Source: Pricia antarctica (lineage in GTDB: Bacteria > Bacteroidota > Bacteroidia > Flavobacteriales > Flavobacteriaceae). Taken from it: DNA of 64,000 nt. The DNA lies in contig DRGL01000027.1 in NCBI GenBank assembly GCA_011050085.1, forward strand, positions 62,001-126,000. The letters run 5' to 3'. The position numbers and the translations under genes were made by a program. Shown in pieces: positions 17,467 to 27,820 of the stretch (position 1 is the first letter of the stretch; the number at the start of each line of letters is the position of its first letter). The notes under the pieces are model-generated. The model was not told the origin of the DNA. It did not search any database and saw only the letters and a list, made by a program, of their open reading frames with translations.

Positions 17467-18660
17467 CTATTCAAGATTTTTGATTACTTCTGCCATTTTC
17501 TCAGCTCTATTGCTGACCTCGTCCTCGGACCATCCAAGTTTTATTAGGCAAGAAATAGTGCGTCCAATCCAATGGTCGGATTTTGAAAAATCGGATTTCG
17601 AATAATCAGGTAGCTGGTCGTAGACTTCCTGGGGCAATTTTCCCAAAGCCGTCTTATTAATGAGATGGTCCCATTTCCTATAATAATGCCAATTGTTATC
17701 ATACCAATAAAAACAGGCATCAACGCCAGCTTTCCCCAAAGCGGTATGCGCTTTTTTAGCAGTTTCGACGTCGGGAAGGAAAAAATTTAAAAAGGCATAG
17801 CTCTCAACGCCACCTTCGGGAACTCTACGAAAAGTGACCTCGGGAATTGTCTTTAGGGCATTTCTAAGCACTGTGTAATTCTTCTTTTGGATGGCCAGAA
17901 ACTCGTCCAAACGTTTAATTTGGGCAAGTCCGACTGCGGCGTTCATCTCGGAAATCCGATAGTTGTACCCTAAAAAAGGATGGGTTTCCGCTCCCCTATC
18001 CTTACCGACATGGTCATGGCCATGATCGGAATAGTGGTCGGCATTTGATTTGTATCTTTCGTTGTTGGTTATTATTCCACCGCCTTCCCCGCAGGTGATG
18101 GTTTTTACATAATCGAAGGAAAAACAACCTAAATCGCCATAACTGCCAAGGGGTTTGTTCTCAAAAGTACCACCGATGGCTTGACAAGCATCTTCTAACA
18201 AAATCAAATTGTGTTTATCGCAAATAGACTTAAGGGCTTTTAAATCTGCCATCGATCCGCACATGTGCACGGGCATTACAGCTTTTGTATTGGACGTAAT
18301 AGCTTTCTCCACTGCTTCGGGTTGTAAGCAAAGGGTATCATCAACGTCTACAAGTATTGGAACTGCCCCTATCGCCAAAATGGATTCAAAGCTGGCAACG
18401 AAGGTGAACGTCGGCATAACTACCTCGTCTCCTGCACCAATACCTGCACTAATTAAAGCAACGGTCAAAGCAGAAGTGCCACTACTTACCAGTTGTGCAT
18501 AATCTACTTCCATGCGCTTCGCCAGTGCTTTTTCAAGTTCAACAGCTTTCCAATGTCCATTTCGCATAGTATCAAAGCCGTAGCGCATCAATACACCGGA
18601 ATCCATGACATCTTGCACCTGTGCTCTTTCTAAATCCCCAAAAAGTTCGAATCCTGGCAT
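17467..18660 (-). CDS. DegT/DnrJ/EryC1/StrS-family PLP-dependent aminotransferase
   Basis: A 397-aa fold-type I PLP enzyme. Visible features are the substrate/PLP segment SSGTSALTVALISAGIGAGDEV, the aspartate region LILLEDACQAIGGTF, and the PLP lysine in SFDYVKTITCGEGGGI, with GYNYRISEMNAAVGLAQ typical of the family. Members transaminate keto-sugars (nucleotide-linked or free), for example in amino-sugar or aminocyclitol synthesis. There is no signal peptide. It is a single gene on the minus strand, with 180 bp to GH92 and 259 bp to the nitroreductase. The substrate cannot be named from sequence. Confidence 0.88.
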   Translation of the reverse strand: MPGFELFGDLERAQVQDVMDSGVLMRYGFDTMRNGHWKAVELEKALAKRMEVDYAQLVSSGTSALTVALISAGIGAGDEVVMPTFTFVASFESILAIGAVPILVDVDDTLCLQPEAVEKAITSNTKAVMPVHMCGSMADLKALKSICDKHNLILLEDACQAIGGTFENKPLGSYGDLGCFSFDYVKTITCGEGGGIITNNERYKSNADHYSDHGHDHVGKDRGAETHPFLGYNYRISEMNAAVGLAQIKRLDEFLAIQKKNYTVLRNALKTIPEVTFRRVPEGGVESYAFLNFFLPDVETAKKAHTALGKAGVDACFYWYDNNWHYYRKWDHLINKTALGKLPQEVYDQLPDYSKSDFSKSDHWIGRTISCLIKLGWSEDEVSNRAEKMAEVIKNLE

Positions 18661-18919
18661 TGCTGATTTTTATAATTTTTGATTTATAATAAAAACTTGA
18701 GTGGGTTCGAATCTAAAGAATCTCCACAACTAAAATTCATTGTAAGTTTACTGTTTTCAAATTCAAAGCAAAAGTTTTATCCATTTTTATATGGTGAATA
18801 GCTACTGATTTCTATAAACCAAATCCTTAAAACTTCTGTTAAAAATACATTTTTGTTGAACCAATTAACGGTCACTTTATACAATAAACCCAATGTGCCA
18901 TAGTTAATTAATTACTACT

Positions 18920-19555
18920 CTAAATAACGTCAATAACACTATCCTTCAAGTCTTTTCGCACTTTTTTAAACGCTGAAAAGATATCATCATCGGCACGATA
19001 ACCGACGGGTAGTACCAAAACCGGCGCTAAACCTTTACTTTCCAATTGCAATACATCTACATAACCGGAAGGATTAAAACCTTCCATGGGACAGGAATCG
19101 ATTTTTTCAATGGCGCATACGGTCAGCAAATTACCCAATGCCAAATAAGCTTGATTCTTTGCCCAATGGCGTATTTCCTCTATATCCTTTTTTGAAAATT
19201 CATTTACCATGGCTTCCTTGAAGGGGTCTAAAATTGAATCGCTCGTGCCACGTACTTTCTTTATCTGCTTAAAGTATCCCGATATATAATCGCTATCAAT
19301 GATATCTTGAATACAAATAACCAAAATGTGTGAAGCTTGTGCTACCTGCAATTGGCCAAATGAATGTGTGACCAATTCGCTTTGGAGCACCTTATTCCGA
19401 AGTACCAATAAGGTGATGGGCTGAAGTCCATACGATGTAGCCGTTAAGTTGAACGCCTGCTTTAAAACGTCGATTTTTTCTTCCGAAAGGATGCTGTCGG
19501 AGGCGAATTTTTTAACGGCGTATCGCCATTCTAAATTTTTTATGGTATCGGTCAT
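18920..19555 (-). CDS. NAD(P)H-dependent oxidoreductase (nitroreductase family)
   Basis: About 211 aa from the ATG at 19553-19555, where the frame opens with the family's characteristic N-terminus (LEWRYAVKKFASDSILSEEK). The possible upstream extension of 33 residues has no such features. FMN-binding nitroreductase signatures follow: TATSYGLQPITLLVLRN, HWAKNQAYLALGNLLTVCAI and CPMEGFNPSGYVDVLQL. It resembles NfsB-like dihydropteridine/nitro reductases that use NAD(P)H. It stands alone on the minus strand. The cytoplasmic substrate is unknown. Confidence 0.85.
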   Translation of the reverse strand: MTDTIKNLEWRYAVKKFASDSILSEEKIDVLKQAFNLTATSYGLQPITLLVLRNKVLQSELVTHSFGQLQVAQASHILVICIQDIIDSDYISGYFKQIKKVRGTSDSILDPFKEAMVNEFSKKDIEEIRHWAKNQAYLALGNLLTVCAIEKIDSCPMEGFNPSGYVDVLQLESKGLAPVLVLPVGYRADDDIFSAFKKVRKDLKDSVIDVI

Positions 19556-19817
19556 GACTATTCTTGATTCCGTATTGGAATTGCAAAAATAGCATATTTC
19601 TAGGGGATGGCTGTAGGTATGTAAACCTAAAACTGTATTCGAATAAACGGACAAAGAAGCATTTTAAGTACTGAATTTCCAAGTTTTGTTAAAATGTTTT
19701 CTATCTAGAATTATGAAGTGCTGACACCTTACTCTTAAAGCCCTTTCCAAATTACGTAGTCATTTTCGGTAATTAAAATTTAAATGCATTATGCAATCGA
19801 ACCTATATATTACCAAT

Positions 19818-19850
19818 AAAAAAGAGGCCGCACTTTCGAACGGCCCCTTT
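19818..19850 (-). terminator. Intrinsic terminator after the LuxR-type response regulator
   Basis: On the minus strand the arms AAAGGGGCCG and CGGCCTCTTT form a 10-bp stem with one wobble and a 10-nt loop. The stem runs into a tail of six T. It lies about 100 bp beyond the regulator stop codon. Confidence 0.8.
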
Positions 19851-19948
19851 ACTGCGGAGGAAAAATTTTTATTATTGAGAATTTAAAGGCGAATTTTAAC
19901 TAGCGTGTCTCAGAATCAACTTCCCGAAACCGTTCAAACGCTCATCTA

Positions 19949-20590
19949 TTACGCTGCTTTATTTGCATAGTCCAACTCTTGCAACTTCACTAATGCCTCC
20001 GATTTAGAATTTACATCAAGCTTTAGATAGATGTTCTGTACATGAAAGTTGACCGCACTGGCAGTGACAAACAATTTTTCGGCGATGGACTTGTAGGTCG
20101 CACCCTGACAAAGTAAGTCTATGACTTGATTCTCGCGTTCTGAAAAGATTTCGCGTGATTTGCGTTGAAATGTGGCAACAAAGAGACTTATTATATCATT
20201 GCTCATGGCCGCACCTTCGTTTTTAATCGAATCCAAGGCATTGTATAGCTTACGCTCACTCACCGGTTTTGAAAGATAACCGTTCGCATTATTCTTAAAG
20301 GCTTTTTTTACCAGATCGAAATCGTTACGACCGCTCAACATAATAATTTTCACATTCGGGTCCTTTTTTCTAAAACTCTGAATGCAATCTATACCACATT
20401 CTTCGTCTAGTGACTCTTCGATAAATACAATATCGGGAGTGTGTGTATCAAAATGCAATAATGCTTCTTCTGCAGAAACGTATGTATCGCAAAGTGAATA
20501 TTCAAGGAACATGTCAAAATACTGACGATATGAAGTGTGAAGCGAACGGTCGCTATCGATAACGATACTTTTTAAGTTGTTGATAATCAT
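19949..20590 (-). CDS. Atypical NarL/LuxR-type response regulator with Glu at the phosphorylation site
   Basis: About 213 aa from the ATG at 20588-20590. The receiver domain (residues 1-125) keeps the acidic pocket DSD, the switch serine in IIMLSGRND and the lysine in YLSKPVSE. Where the phosphorylatable aspartate should be (PDIVFIEES) there is Glu at about residue 58. The C-terminal LuxR helix-turn-helix (SERENQVIDLLCQGATYKSI through FVTASAVNFHVQNIYLKL) is intact. The protein is therefore a DNA-binding regulator that may be constitutively in the active conformation or respond to something other than phosphorylation. No kinase gene is adjacent. An upstream ATG would add ten residues. Confidence 0.85.
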   Translation of the reverse strand: MIINNLKSIVIDSDRSLHTSYRQYFDMFLEYSLCDTYVSAEEALLHFDTHTPDIVFIEESLDEECGIDCIQSFRKKDPNVKIIMLSGRNDFDLVKKAFKNNANGYLSKPVSERKLYNALDSIKNEGAAMSNDIISLFVATFQRKSREIFSERENQVIDLLCQGATYKSIAEKLFVTASAVNFHVQNIYLKLDVNSKSEALVKLQELDYANKAA

Positions 20591-21447
20591 GGCTGTGGGA
20601 TTTTTTTTGACACCTTCCAAAATCCATTTAAGGTTCAGGAGGGATCGGTTAGACTTGGGGCAATCGGGTACTAACTATTCCATCGGAATTCGCGAAATCA
20701 CTATTGAAAAACTCATTAGGTATTACTATCAAATTGATCAGGTTAATCAACAGAAAGCTAAGTTTATGTAGTTAAAATTGTAACAAAATATCTGTAAAAT
20801 TGTAGATATTCCACAAAAATTGGGTTCAATTTTCAACCGGAAAACTATCCATATGAGCTTACATCAAAAATGATTTTACACAATGCAGGTTACATTGTCA
20901 AGCAACACGATTTCGATTTTCAATTTGGAATAGATAAAAAACATTCTCTTTGAAGTGAAGAGAATTTGAATTCAATTCTGAACTCTTTTTTTTTCGGTAA
21001 CGGGGCAGATGTAGGTAGTATTTCATGGTGTGGGATTTGGGTTTCTCCTAAAGTTAAATTTTATTATAAAGCGTGCTATTAGTTTTGAATTAGAATCCAA
21101 ACTTAGGAAAATATCAAGTCCACCTCTCGATTTGTGTTGTTTTTTCGTTCAAATACTGTTGTTTCCCAAAATTTTATGTCGTACATCCGGTTTTCTCATT
21201 CAGCAGATATCAGAAAAATCGACCAACGGCGACATGCGTTTTGAGGGATTTATAAAATTGGACTTTATTTTGAGTTCAAAAATCCATGTTATTTCAGGGT
21301 CATTTTATAACAGTAATTTACGAAAGGAAATCATTTTTCATTTAAGTATTAAACAAAAAAAAACAGCGGGACCTCTCCCGCTGTAATTTTACCTGATTTT
21401 TCTTTTTGAAAAACAAGGTCCCACTAACCATATTGTAATATCATATA
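20591..21447. other. Intergenic region of about 850 bp with one terminator
   Basis: No convincing gene is seen. Open frames on the plus strand here have poor codon usage and no recognisable features. The only clear element is the minus-strand terminator at 21355-21384. A short inverted repeat AATATCT/AGATATT lies at 20787-20810. Confidence 0.5.
21355..21384 (-). terminator. Intrinsic terminator downstream of the PorP gene
   Basis: ACAGCGGGA (21363-21371) pairs perfectly with TCCCGCTGT (21376-21384) around a CCTC loop. On the minus strand the stem is followed by nine T residues. It closes the PD40/PorP transcription unit. Confidence 0.9.
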
Positions 21448-23436
21448 TTATTCGTCTTCATATAAGTTATCTACTATAGATGAAGTATTGTCTACTTGCA
21501 TAATCCATTTATCGGCATTATACTTTCCGTTCATGTTTGAGACATATGCAGTCTTGGCGTCTGATTTATAATTGTAATCAGCCAAATAAACATAATGTAA
21601 ACCATTTTCCTTGTTGTAGAAATAACCCGCATCCAATCCTTTTTTCTTAAGGTCACCCATGAATGCATCTAAATATTTTCTGCTTTTGAAAACATTAGCG
21701 ATGACATAGTATCCAGAGGCAACACCCACCAAGTCAGATTTTTTCATTGTTTTGATCGGAAGTTTCACTCCGTCTTTCATATTTCCTGTATCCGCACTAA
21801 GTGTAACGGCGGGCTTGGTAATAATTTCACCTAGCACTTTGCTTACCGGTTCGAACTTTAGGGTTCTGGTGTAAGCTTGGTCGGTTGTGATATCCTCCGA
21901 TTTCGTAGTATTGGCCAAGTCATTTGCCATATCAACAGTAGAAATTATCTCAACAGGATTACTTTTGACTATAGGGTTGCTTTTGTTGACCTCACTGATG
22001 TTTTTGTTATTGATTGCATCAAATCGGGCATTATTCGCTGCTACAGCTGAACTGTAAGCAGCAGCATTATGTATCGGCATTTGCATACTGCGTTGCAATG
22101 AATCCTTTAAAACAGCAACCATAGATTGCAAACGCTTATCGAAATCGGCGGCACGTGCAGCGGCGATTGAATCTTGTCTTAAAATAAGCTCATCAAGAAT
22201 CAAGCGGTTTTCATAGGCCAAGTCTTTGGCATCGGCATCGTTCAAGCTCGCCATGGCATCCATCATATCACGGTCGATACCCTGTGGTAACGCATCAATA
22301 GTGTTGAATTCTTTAGTATTAGTATCCTTCTTTACTTCATTTTGCGCCAAGGCATCCCTTTTATTGATGGCGGCCTTATTTCTTGCGACTTCTTCTTTAA
22401 GCGCCAATATCTGTTCTTCGTAATTACGGACGATTCGGTCAACTTTTGCATCCTCAGAACCCTCCGCAAAAAGACCTTTTGCATTATGTTCCCTATCTAA
22501 GGTATAAGCTAATGTAACCTCATGGTTCCATCCTAAATCCGCTTCTTGATTCACTATATCACGCTCTAATAAATACCCTAAGCTCATTTTTTTACTTAGG
22601 TTAAAGCCTAGTCCTGCAGAAAGACCATATTCCATATCAAAATTAGTTTGAAACCATCCATAGTCAGGTAAATCAAGTAGCATAGACCCCACATAGTTCA
22701 TACTGCCATCTAAGTTTTGACCGACCTGAACCATAGGCATAAGGCGCGCATTAGCCATAAGACCCCTATTCTGCATAAATTCATACGTATACTGAACGGA
22801 TGCCTTTACCGTTTTGGCGCCCAGGTTCGTTGTAAATTCGTTCGTAGTTTGATTGTACTTAAATAGGTCGGTCGCATATACTCCAAAATCAAACTGGCCT
22901 AGAGATAGTGTAACACCTGGTTGAATGGCAATTTGACTTTCTTTTTTTGATTCCTCGATGCTATTGTCAGCATCTGCAGTAATGATTCTGTTTCTGTCGA
23001 TACCCTCGGTAAAATAAGTAAGGTTCGTACCGAATGTCAGTTTATTTTTATCGCTGAGGCGTATGGCTTTGGCGTAATTGGCATTAAAGCCAAATTCTTG
23101 AACAACACCCGACCATTGACTGTAGACACTTGCACCCAAGGCGGTACTTTCATTGATTCTATTGCTAAAACCCAAGAAATAATTTTGGTCGTTATCTTCA
23201 AAAGTAGCGTACTGGTTTCTGTGTAACAAGGTGATGTATGATTTGTTCTCACGGACCAATGAAAAAGTAGGATTGATCAAAAAACGGTTAAAGAACAATT
23301 GATTATGATAGGTGCTTTTGGTGCCCAAAGTCGGGGCCTGAGCCTGCTCTTGAGCAAGACTGCTTTGCGATCCTAGTACGGCGCAAAACAAAAGGAGCAT
23401 TCCTATTTGAATTTTTATGGTGTTTGAAGTTATCAT
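21448..23436 (-). CDS. PorP/SprF-family outer-membrane protein with C-terminal SPOR-like extension
   Basis: About 662 aa from the ATG at 23434-23436, which gives a proper signal peptide (MLLLFCAVLGSQSSLAQ). Residues about 30-320 form the PorP/SprF beta-barrel-like domain of the type IX secretion/gliding apparatus (HNQLFFNRFLINPTFSLVRE, with repeated YLL/ALGASVYSQW strands). Next comes a long charged helical region (EEQILALKEEVARNKAAINK and on). The C-terminal 90 residues resemble a SPOR-type peptidoglycan-binding fold (SGYYVIANVFKSRKYLDAFM). The extension makes it about twice the usual PorP length. The PD40 protein gene precedes it by about 180 bp. It probably anchors a secreted surface protein to the envelope; the partner is not identified. 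Confidence 0.82.
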   Translation of the reverse strand: MITSNTIKIQIGMLLLFCAVLGSQSSLAQEQAQAPTLGTKSTYHNQLFFNRFLINPTFSLVRENKSYITLLHRNQYATFEDNDQNYFLGFSNRINESTALGASVYSQWSGVVQEFGFNANYAKAIRLSDKNKLTFGTNLTYFTEGIDRNRIITADADNSIEESKKESQIAIQPGVTLSLGQFDFGVYATDLFKYNQTTNEFTTNLGAKTVKASVQYTYEFMQNRGLMANARLMPMVQVGQNLDGSMNYVGSMLLDLPDYGWFQTNFDMEYGLSAGLGFNLSKKMSLGYLLERDIVNQEADLGWNHEVTLAYTLDREHNAKGLFAEGSEDAKVDRIVRNYEEQILALKEEVARNKAAINKRDALAQNEVKKDTNTKEFNTIDALPQGIDRDMMDAMASLNDADAKDLAYENRLILDELILRQDSIAAARAADFDKRLQSMVAVLKDSLQRSMQMPIHNAAAYSSAVAANNARFDAINNKNISEVNKSNPIVKSNPVEIISTVDMANDLANTTKSEDITTDQAYTRTLKFEPVSKVLGEIITKPAVTLSADTGNMKDGVKLPIKTMKKSDLVGVASGYYVIANVFKSRKYLDAFMGDLKKKGLDAGYFYNKENGLHYVYLADYNYKSDAKTAYVSNMNGKYNADKWIMQVDNTSSIVDNLYEDE

Positions 23437-23616
23437 AACAATGCGATTATGGTTAATCTGTGGGGGTACTATGTGGTTTTTACTGTAGGGATGATGGGTC
23501 GACTTTGAGAAACTTTGTTCAAATTTTTCGTTGGGACGACCCAATGCATCCGCTGCACAGTTTTATAGAGACCGGGCCTTAAGGTATCAGCGATCGGTCA
23601 ATAAGGTCATTATCTT

Positions 23617-24861
23617 TTACTCGTCTTCAAAAAGTGAGCTTGTGTAATCGATTTGTGAATTGTTCATGGCTTCCATAATATCATAATCATCTCTACCATT
23701 GCCGTTATCATTGTAAGAGAAAGCTACTTTTTGAACGTTCGTCTTACTATTTCCACGATTAGACATTACGTAGCCCGTTCCGCCCTTGGAGGCCAGGGAT
23801 ACCGCAAATTCATCGCCATCACTATTTATATCACTACCAAGGTTGATGGCCAAACTTACATTGGCACGACCGACTTGAGACATATAGACATCCAATCCGC
23901 CTCGTCCTCTGTGTCCCTCGGATGCAAAAGAAAGTGTGTTGCCTTCGATGATTTGTGGATAAAGGTCATTTTTATTTGTATTGACCTTCCTTCCCAGATT
24001 TTTGGCGACACCCAAACTTCCATCCGCATTCACGGTAGAAACATAGATATCATATTCACCGAAAGTCCCAGGCATATTCGAGGCAAAAAACAACCGCTTA
24101 CCATCTTCAGACATGGCCGGGTGCATTACAGATGCATGCTTAGGAGCCACAGCAACTTCTCGTGCTTTTTTCCACTGTCCGTTTTTCTTCTCAGACCTAT
24201 ATATCTTGTGTACCAATTCCTTTTTAGAAAAAACACCGTATTCAGGCTTCATATATTCCGGTTTACTGAAATAGGCAACATTTCCATCGGGAGTCAAGGC
24301 AATTGGTGCCTTATATCGATTCTGTACTTCAGATCGGTCTTCTTTCGTTAGCTCAAAATCGGCATCCGATAGTAATTGGTCTTCTACGAACTGTATATCG
24401 TAAACACGGTTGAAATCAAGATTCCGGTATTTACTGGTATTTGCCGAAGCACTGGCAGTCGCGTTCCCCTTTACATTATAATCCGATTGGATCATTGCTA
24501 ACCATTCTTTATTGTCAGCATCACTAGACGAATTATCGGCAAGCATTTGTTTCTTAGCGTGTAGGTATCTTTTTTTATAACTAGCACTTAAGGTATTGCG
24601 CTCGTTATTGTTTTGTAGTTTCTCGTACCAGAACAAGGCTGTTTCGTAATCTTCACTTAGAAAATTGGCGTTACCAAGGTCTTCGTAAATTGCTTTATCA
24701 TCGTAACCCATATTTTTAAGGGTACGGTAGTTGTTCATTCTTTTTTCGGTTCTATCGTTTGCATCCTCATCGCTAAAACCATTCATATCCTGTGCGGATA
24801 CGGAATAACTTAAGCAGGTTAAAACAGAGCCGAAAATCACTGAGGTCAGGGGGTATTTCAT
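23617..24861 (-). CDS. PD40 (WD40-like) repeat exported protein, T9SS-associated
   Basis: A 414-aa protein with a signal peptide (cleavage after VSAQ, residue 24). A TPR-like part follows (YDDKAIYEDLGNANFLSEDY, ETALFWYEKLQNN), then beta-propeller PD40 units: IALTPDGNVAYFSKPEY, MSEDGKRLFFASNMPGTFGEYD and IIEGNTLSFASEGHRGRGGLDVY. Related proteins (PorE and relatives) end in an OmpA peptidoglycan-binding domain. Here it is absent, and the SPOR-like domain of the adjacent PorP protein could supply that function. Both proteins end in Glu-Asp-Glu. The pair is likely one operon, terminated at 21355-21384. Confidence 0.8.
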   Translation of the reverse strand: MKYPLTSVIFGSVLTCLSYSVSAQDMNGFSDEDANDRTEKRMNNYRTLKNMGYDDKAIYEDLGNANFLSEDYETALFWYEKLQNNNERNTLSASYKKRYLHAKKQMLADNSSSDADNKEWLAMIQSDYNVKGNATASASANTSKYRNLDFNRVYDIQFVEDQLLSDADFELTKEDRSEVQNRYKAPIALTPDGNVAYFSKPEYMKPEYGVFSKKELVHKIYRSEKKNGQWKKAREVAVAPKHASVMHPAMSEDGKRLFFASNMPGTFGEYDIYVSTVNADGSLGVAKNLGRKVNTNKNDLYPQIIEGNTLSFASEGHRGRGGLDVYMSQVGRANVSLAINLGSDINSDGDEFAVSLASKGGTGYVMSNRGNSKTNVQKVAFSYNDNGNGRDDYDIMEAMNNSQIDYTSSLFEDE

Positions 24862-25137
24862 GATTTATTCGATTAAGGGATTAATAACTTCGACAAAGTT
24901 CATGAAACATTCCCGTTGTGTTCTTAGCAATAATTCACAGGTTTTTATTTTTTAGGGATTAAATTTGTTAAAAAAGGATGGATTTTTGACAACCATATTC
25001 ATTAAAAAAACGCTACAAACCCCTACTCACATTGATATTTTAATACTTGGAGAAGGTTTTAGGATTGCTTTTAAGGAAAAAATTGGATAATTCTAAGATA
25101 TTCGACGAAATACTGGTTTTATTTAGTTGAAGTGTAT
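24862..25137. other. Intergenic spacer upstream of the PD40 gene
   Basis: AT-rich DNA carrying the unmapped promoter for the PD40/PorP unit. No gene or repeat is recognised here. Confidence 0.4.
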
Positions 25138-25173
25138 AAAAAAACCTGATAGCTAATATGGCTATCAGGTTTT
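25138..25173 (-). terminator. Intrinsic terminator of katG
   Basis: AAAACCTGATAGC (25141-25153) pairs perfectly with GCTATCAGGTTTT (25161-25173) around a 7-nt loop. On the minus strand the tail is seven T. It lies 22 bp beyond the katG stop. Confidence 0.9.
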
Positions 25174-25194
25174 CAATAAAATAAGTATCAAGTA

Positions 25195-27492
25195 CTACTC
25201 GTCCTTTACATCGTAGCGATCAAGCATCATTACCTTGTCCCATGCTGCGATGAAGTCCTGTACAAATCGTTGCTGTCCATCGTCTGCTCCATATACTTCA
25301 GCGATATTGCGTAATTGTGCGTTAGACCCGAAAATCAAATCACAGCGTGTAGCGGTATATTCAGTGACACCGCTTTCTCTATGCTTGATATCAAAAAGCA
25401 TATCGTTCCCAACCTGTGGCACCCATTCGTAATCCATGCTCATCAAAACACTAAAGAAATCGTTTGTCAATTGACCTGGTCGTTGAGTAAACACCCCGTG
25501 CTTTGAGTAATCAAAATTCTGATCAAGCACTCGAAGTCCACCGACCAAGACTGTCCACTCCGGAGCCGATAGGTTAAGTAGCTGGGCACGGTCAAGAAAT
25601 ATGCGTTCCGGTGCAACCGCATAACCAACTTCTTCATTGTGATAATTTTTAAAACCATCGGAAACCGGTTTGAGCCAATCGAAACTTTCAACATCGGTCA
25701 TTTCAAGAGTAGTATCATTACGACCAGGCGTAAAGGGTACTTCAATGGAATAACCGGCATCGGATGCCGCCTTTTCAATAGCGGCACAACCTCCAAGAAC
25801 AATCAAATCGGCTAAAGACACATTCTTATAGTCAGACTGGTACTCATTGAAATTCCTTTGTATCTCTTTCAAAACATCAAGAACTTTATTCAGCTCTTGA
25901 GGTCGGTTCAACTCCCAATTGTTTTGGGGTTCCAGCGCTATTCGCGCACCGTTCGCACCGCCGCGTCTGTCGGAATGGCGGTAGACCGAGGCTGCAGACC
26001 ATGCTGCAGAAACTAGAGCGGAGACTGTGAGTTCACTACTTATAATGTGTTGTTTCAAGCTTACTATATCATCAACCCCTATTGATTCATTAGTCCTTGA
26101 AGGTACAGGGTCTTGCCAAATCATATCCTGTTCTGGTACTTCCGGACCGAGATATCTATCTTTTGGCCCCATGTCGCGATGCGTCAATTTATACCACGCT
26201 TTCGAGAAGGCATCGGTAAAATAGTCAAAGTCGTTCAAGAATTTCTCACATACCTTTCGATAATCCGGATCTACTTTAAGCGCGACATCTGAGGTCATCA
26301 TCATCAAGTCGTTCATCTGGTTTTCGATATGGGCATCGGGCGTTTTTGGCGCATTTGGGTCTATGGGCGTCCATTGGACTGCTCCGGCGGGACTTTCAAC
26401 TCTTTTCCAATCAAATTTGAATAGGTTCGTCAGATAGGTATTGTCCCATTGCGTAGGTTGGGGCGTCCAAGAGCCTTCGATGCCATTGGTCATGGTATTG
26501 ACACCATTTCCCGAACCTACAGGGTTATGCCAACCGAAACCTTGTGCGTGAATCGGTGCCCCTTCCGGCGCGGCACCAATTTTTTCTGCAGGCACCATAC
26601 CGTGACTTTTTCCAAAGGCATGGCCACCGGCAATCAGAGCAACAGTTTCTTCGTCATCCATAGCCATCCGCTTAAAAGATTCACGAATATTTCTAGCGGA
26701 ATCCTGAGGATCGCCGTTACCTCCGGGACCTTCGGGATTCACGTATATCAAGTTTGAATGCGTAGCGGCCAGAGGGTTTTCTAGATCATGAATATCGTCT
26801 TTAGGCCCACCTACCCATCGTAGGTCTTTATTAACCATCTCATCAGGATGCCCTTTATAATCTCCATTTGCCTGAGAATCCTTAAAGGCTTTCCCGTTCC
26901 AAAATTCAGGTCCCCAATAGGTACTACGGTCGGGTTCCCACGCATCGCGACGACCACCGCCGTAACCAAAGGTCGGAAATCCCATAATCTCCAAAGAACA
27001 ATTTCCGGTTAAGATAATTAAGTCGGCCCATGAAAGAGCGGAGCCGTATTTTTTCTTGATGGGCCATAATAACCGGCGTGACTTATCGGTATTGCCATTG
27101 TCCCACCAGGAGTTTATCGGAGCGAAGCGTTGCATGGCCTGTGCCGCACCTCCCCTGCCGTCGGCAATTCGATACGTTCCTGCTGAATGCCAGGCCATAC
27201 GAATCATCTGTGGTCCATAATTATTGTAATCTGCTGGCCACCATTCTTTCGAATCGACCAACACCTCTTTAATATCTGTCTTGAGCTGCTCAAAATCAAT
27301 GGCCTCGAATTTTTCCCTATAATTTTCATTGCTCAGAGGATTGGCGACAGGTTGTTCTTGGTGAAGCAAATCTACTTGCAATCTGTTCGGCCACCAATCG
27401 TCGGTTAGCGGCGGAGTACCGATGGCCCCTCCTATTCTAGTTCCCCTAAATGGGCATTTGGCAAGGTTTTCCGGATTACTTGAACTATCCAT
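25195..27492 (-). CDS. katG: Catalase-peroxidase HPI
   Basis: A 765-aa bifunctional heme enzyme that removes hydrogen peroxide. The N-terminal domain carries the distal site [18 protein letters not shown] (Trp, Arg and His), the adduct tyrosine region [17 protein letters not shown], and the proximal heme ligand [10 protein letters not shown]. The C-terminal, heme-free duplicate domain starts around residue 440 and retains [20 protein letters not shown]. The length is standard for KatG, and no signal peptide is seen, so it is cytoplasmic. It is monocistronic, with its own terminator and a 328-bp upstream spacer. Confidence 0.97.
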   Translation of the reverse strand: MDSSSNPENLAKCPFRGTRIGGAIGTPPLTDDWWPNRLQVDLLHQEQPVANPLSNENYREKFEAIDFEQLKTDIKEVLVDSKEWWPADYNNYGPQMIRMAWHSAGTYRIADGRGGAAQAMQRFAPINSWWDNGNTDKSRRLLWPIKKKYGSALSWADLIILTGNCSLEIMGFPTFGYGGGRRDAWEPDRSTYWGPEFWNGKAFKDSQANGDYKGHPDEMVNKDLRWVGGPKDDIHDLENPLAATHSNLIYVNPEGPGGNGDPQDSARNIRESFKRMAMDDEETVALIAGGHAFGKSHGMVPAEKIGAAPEGAPIHAQGFGWHNPVGSGNGVNTMTNGIEGSWTPQPTQWDNTYLTNLFKFDWKRVESPAGAVQWTPIDPNAPKTPDAHIENQMNDLMMMTSDVALKVDPDYRKVCEKFLNDFDYFTDAFSKAWYKLTHRDMGPKDRYLGPEVPEQDMIWQDPVPSRTNESIGVDDIVSLKQHIISSELTVSALVSAAWSAASVYRHSDRRGGANGARIALEPQNNWELNRPQELNKVLDVLKEIQRNFNEYQSDYKNVSLADLIVLGGCAAIEKAASDAGYSIEVPFTPGRNDTTLEMTDVESFDWLKPVSDGFKNYHNEEVGYAVAPERIFLDRAQLLNLSAPEWTVLVGGLRVLDQNFDYSKHGVFTQRPGQLTNDFFSVLMSMDYEWVPQVGNDMLFDIKHRESGVTEYTATRCDLIFGSNAQLRNIAEVYGADDGQQRFVQDFIAAWDKVMMLDRYDVKDE

Positions 27493-27820
27493 AGATGATA
27501 AAATTTTTATAATTAATAATTGAGGGTTAAGATACGGACGCGATCAATCCGGTTGAGTTCTCAATTCGTAAAATAATTATCTTAAAAAATCAATCAAGAA
27601 GGAATCATTTTGGGATGAATGAAGATATTGGGTCGAAAAATGTAATAGTAATAGTCTGTATTTTTTTTGTCTATTAAAGATATGCATCGATTCAATATTT
27701 AAAGTCACAACCTATACCTTCATTGCAAATCCAATATAGAGTTAAGAGTTATCTCGAAATGATTAAGACATTGGCTGCCGAATATTGATATTTAAAAATA
27801 ATTTAAAAAAGAAATTGACT
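27493..27820. other. Divergent promoter region between katG and an SDR gene
   Basis: A 328-bp AT-rich spacer with no coding potential. It must hold the divergent promoters, but I cannot mark a convincing TAnnTTTG element or a peroxide-regulator site. Confidence 0.4.

Noticed and set aside
21030-21386. Plus-strand frame of 118 codons before the PorP terminator
   Set aside because: Runs into the minus-strand terminator, is hydrophobic/AT-biased and shows no family resemblance.
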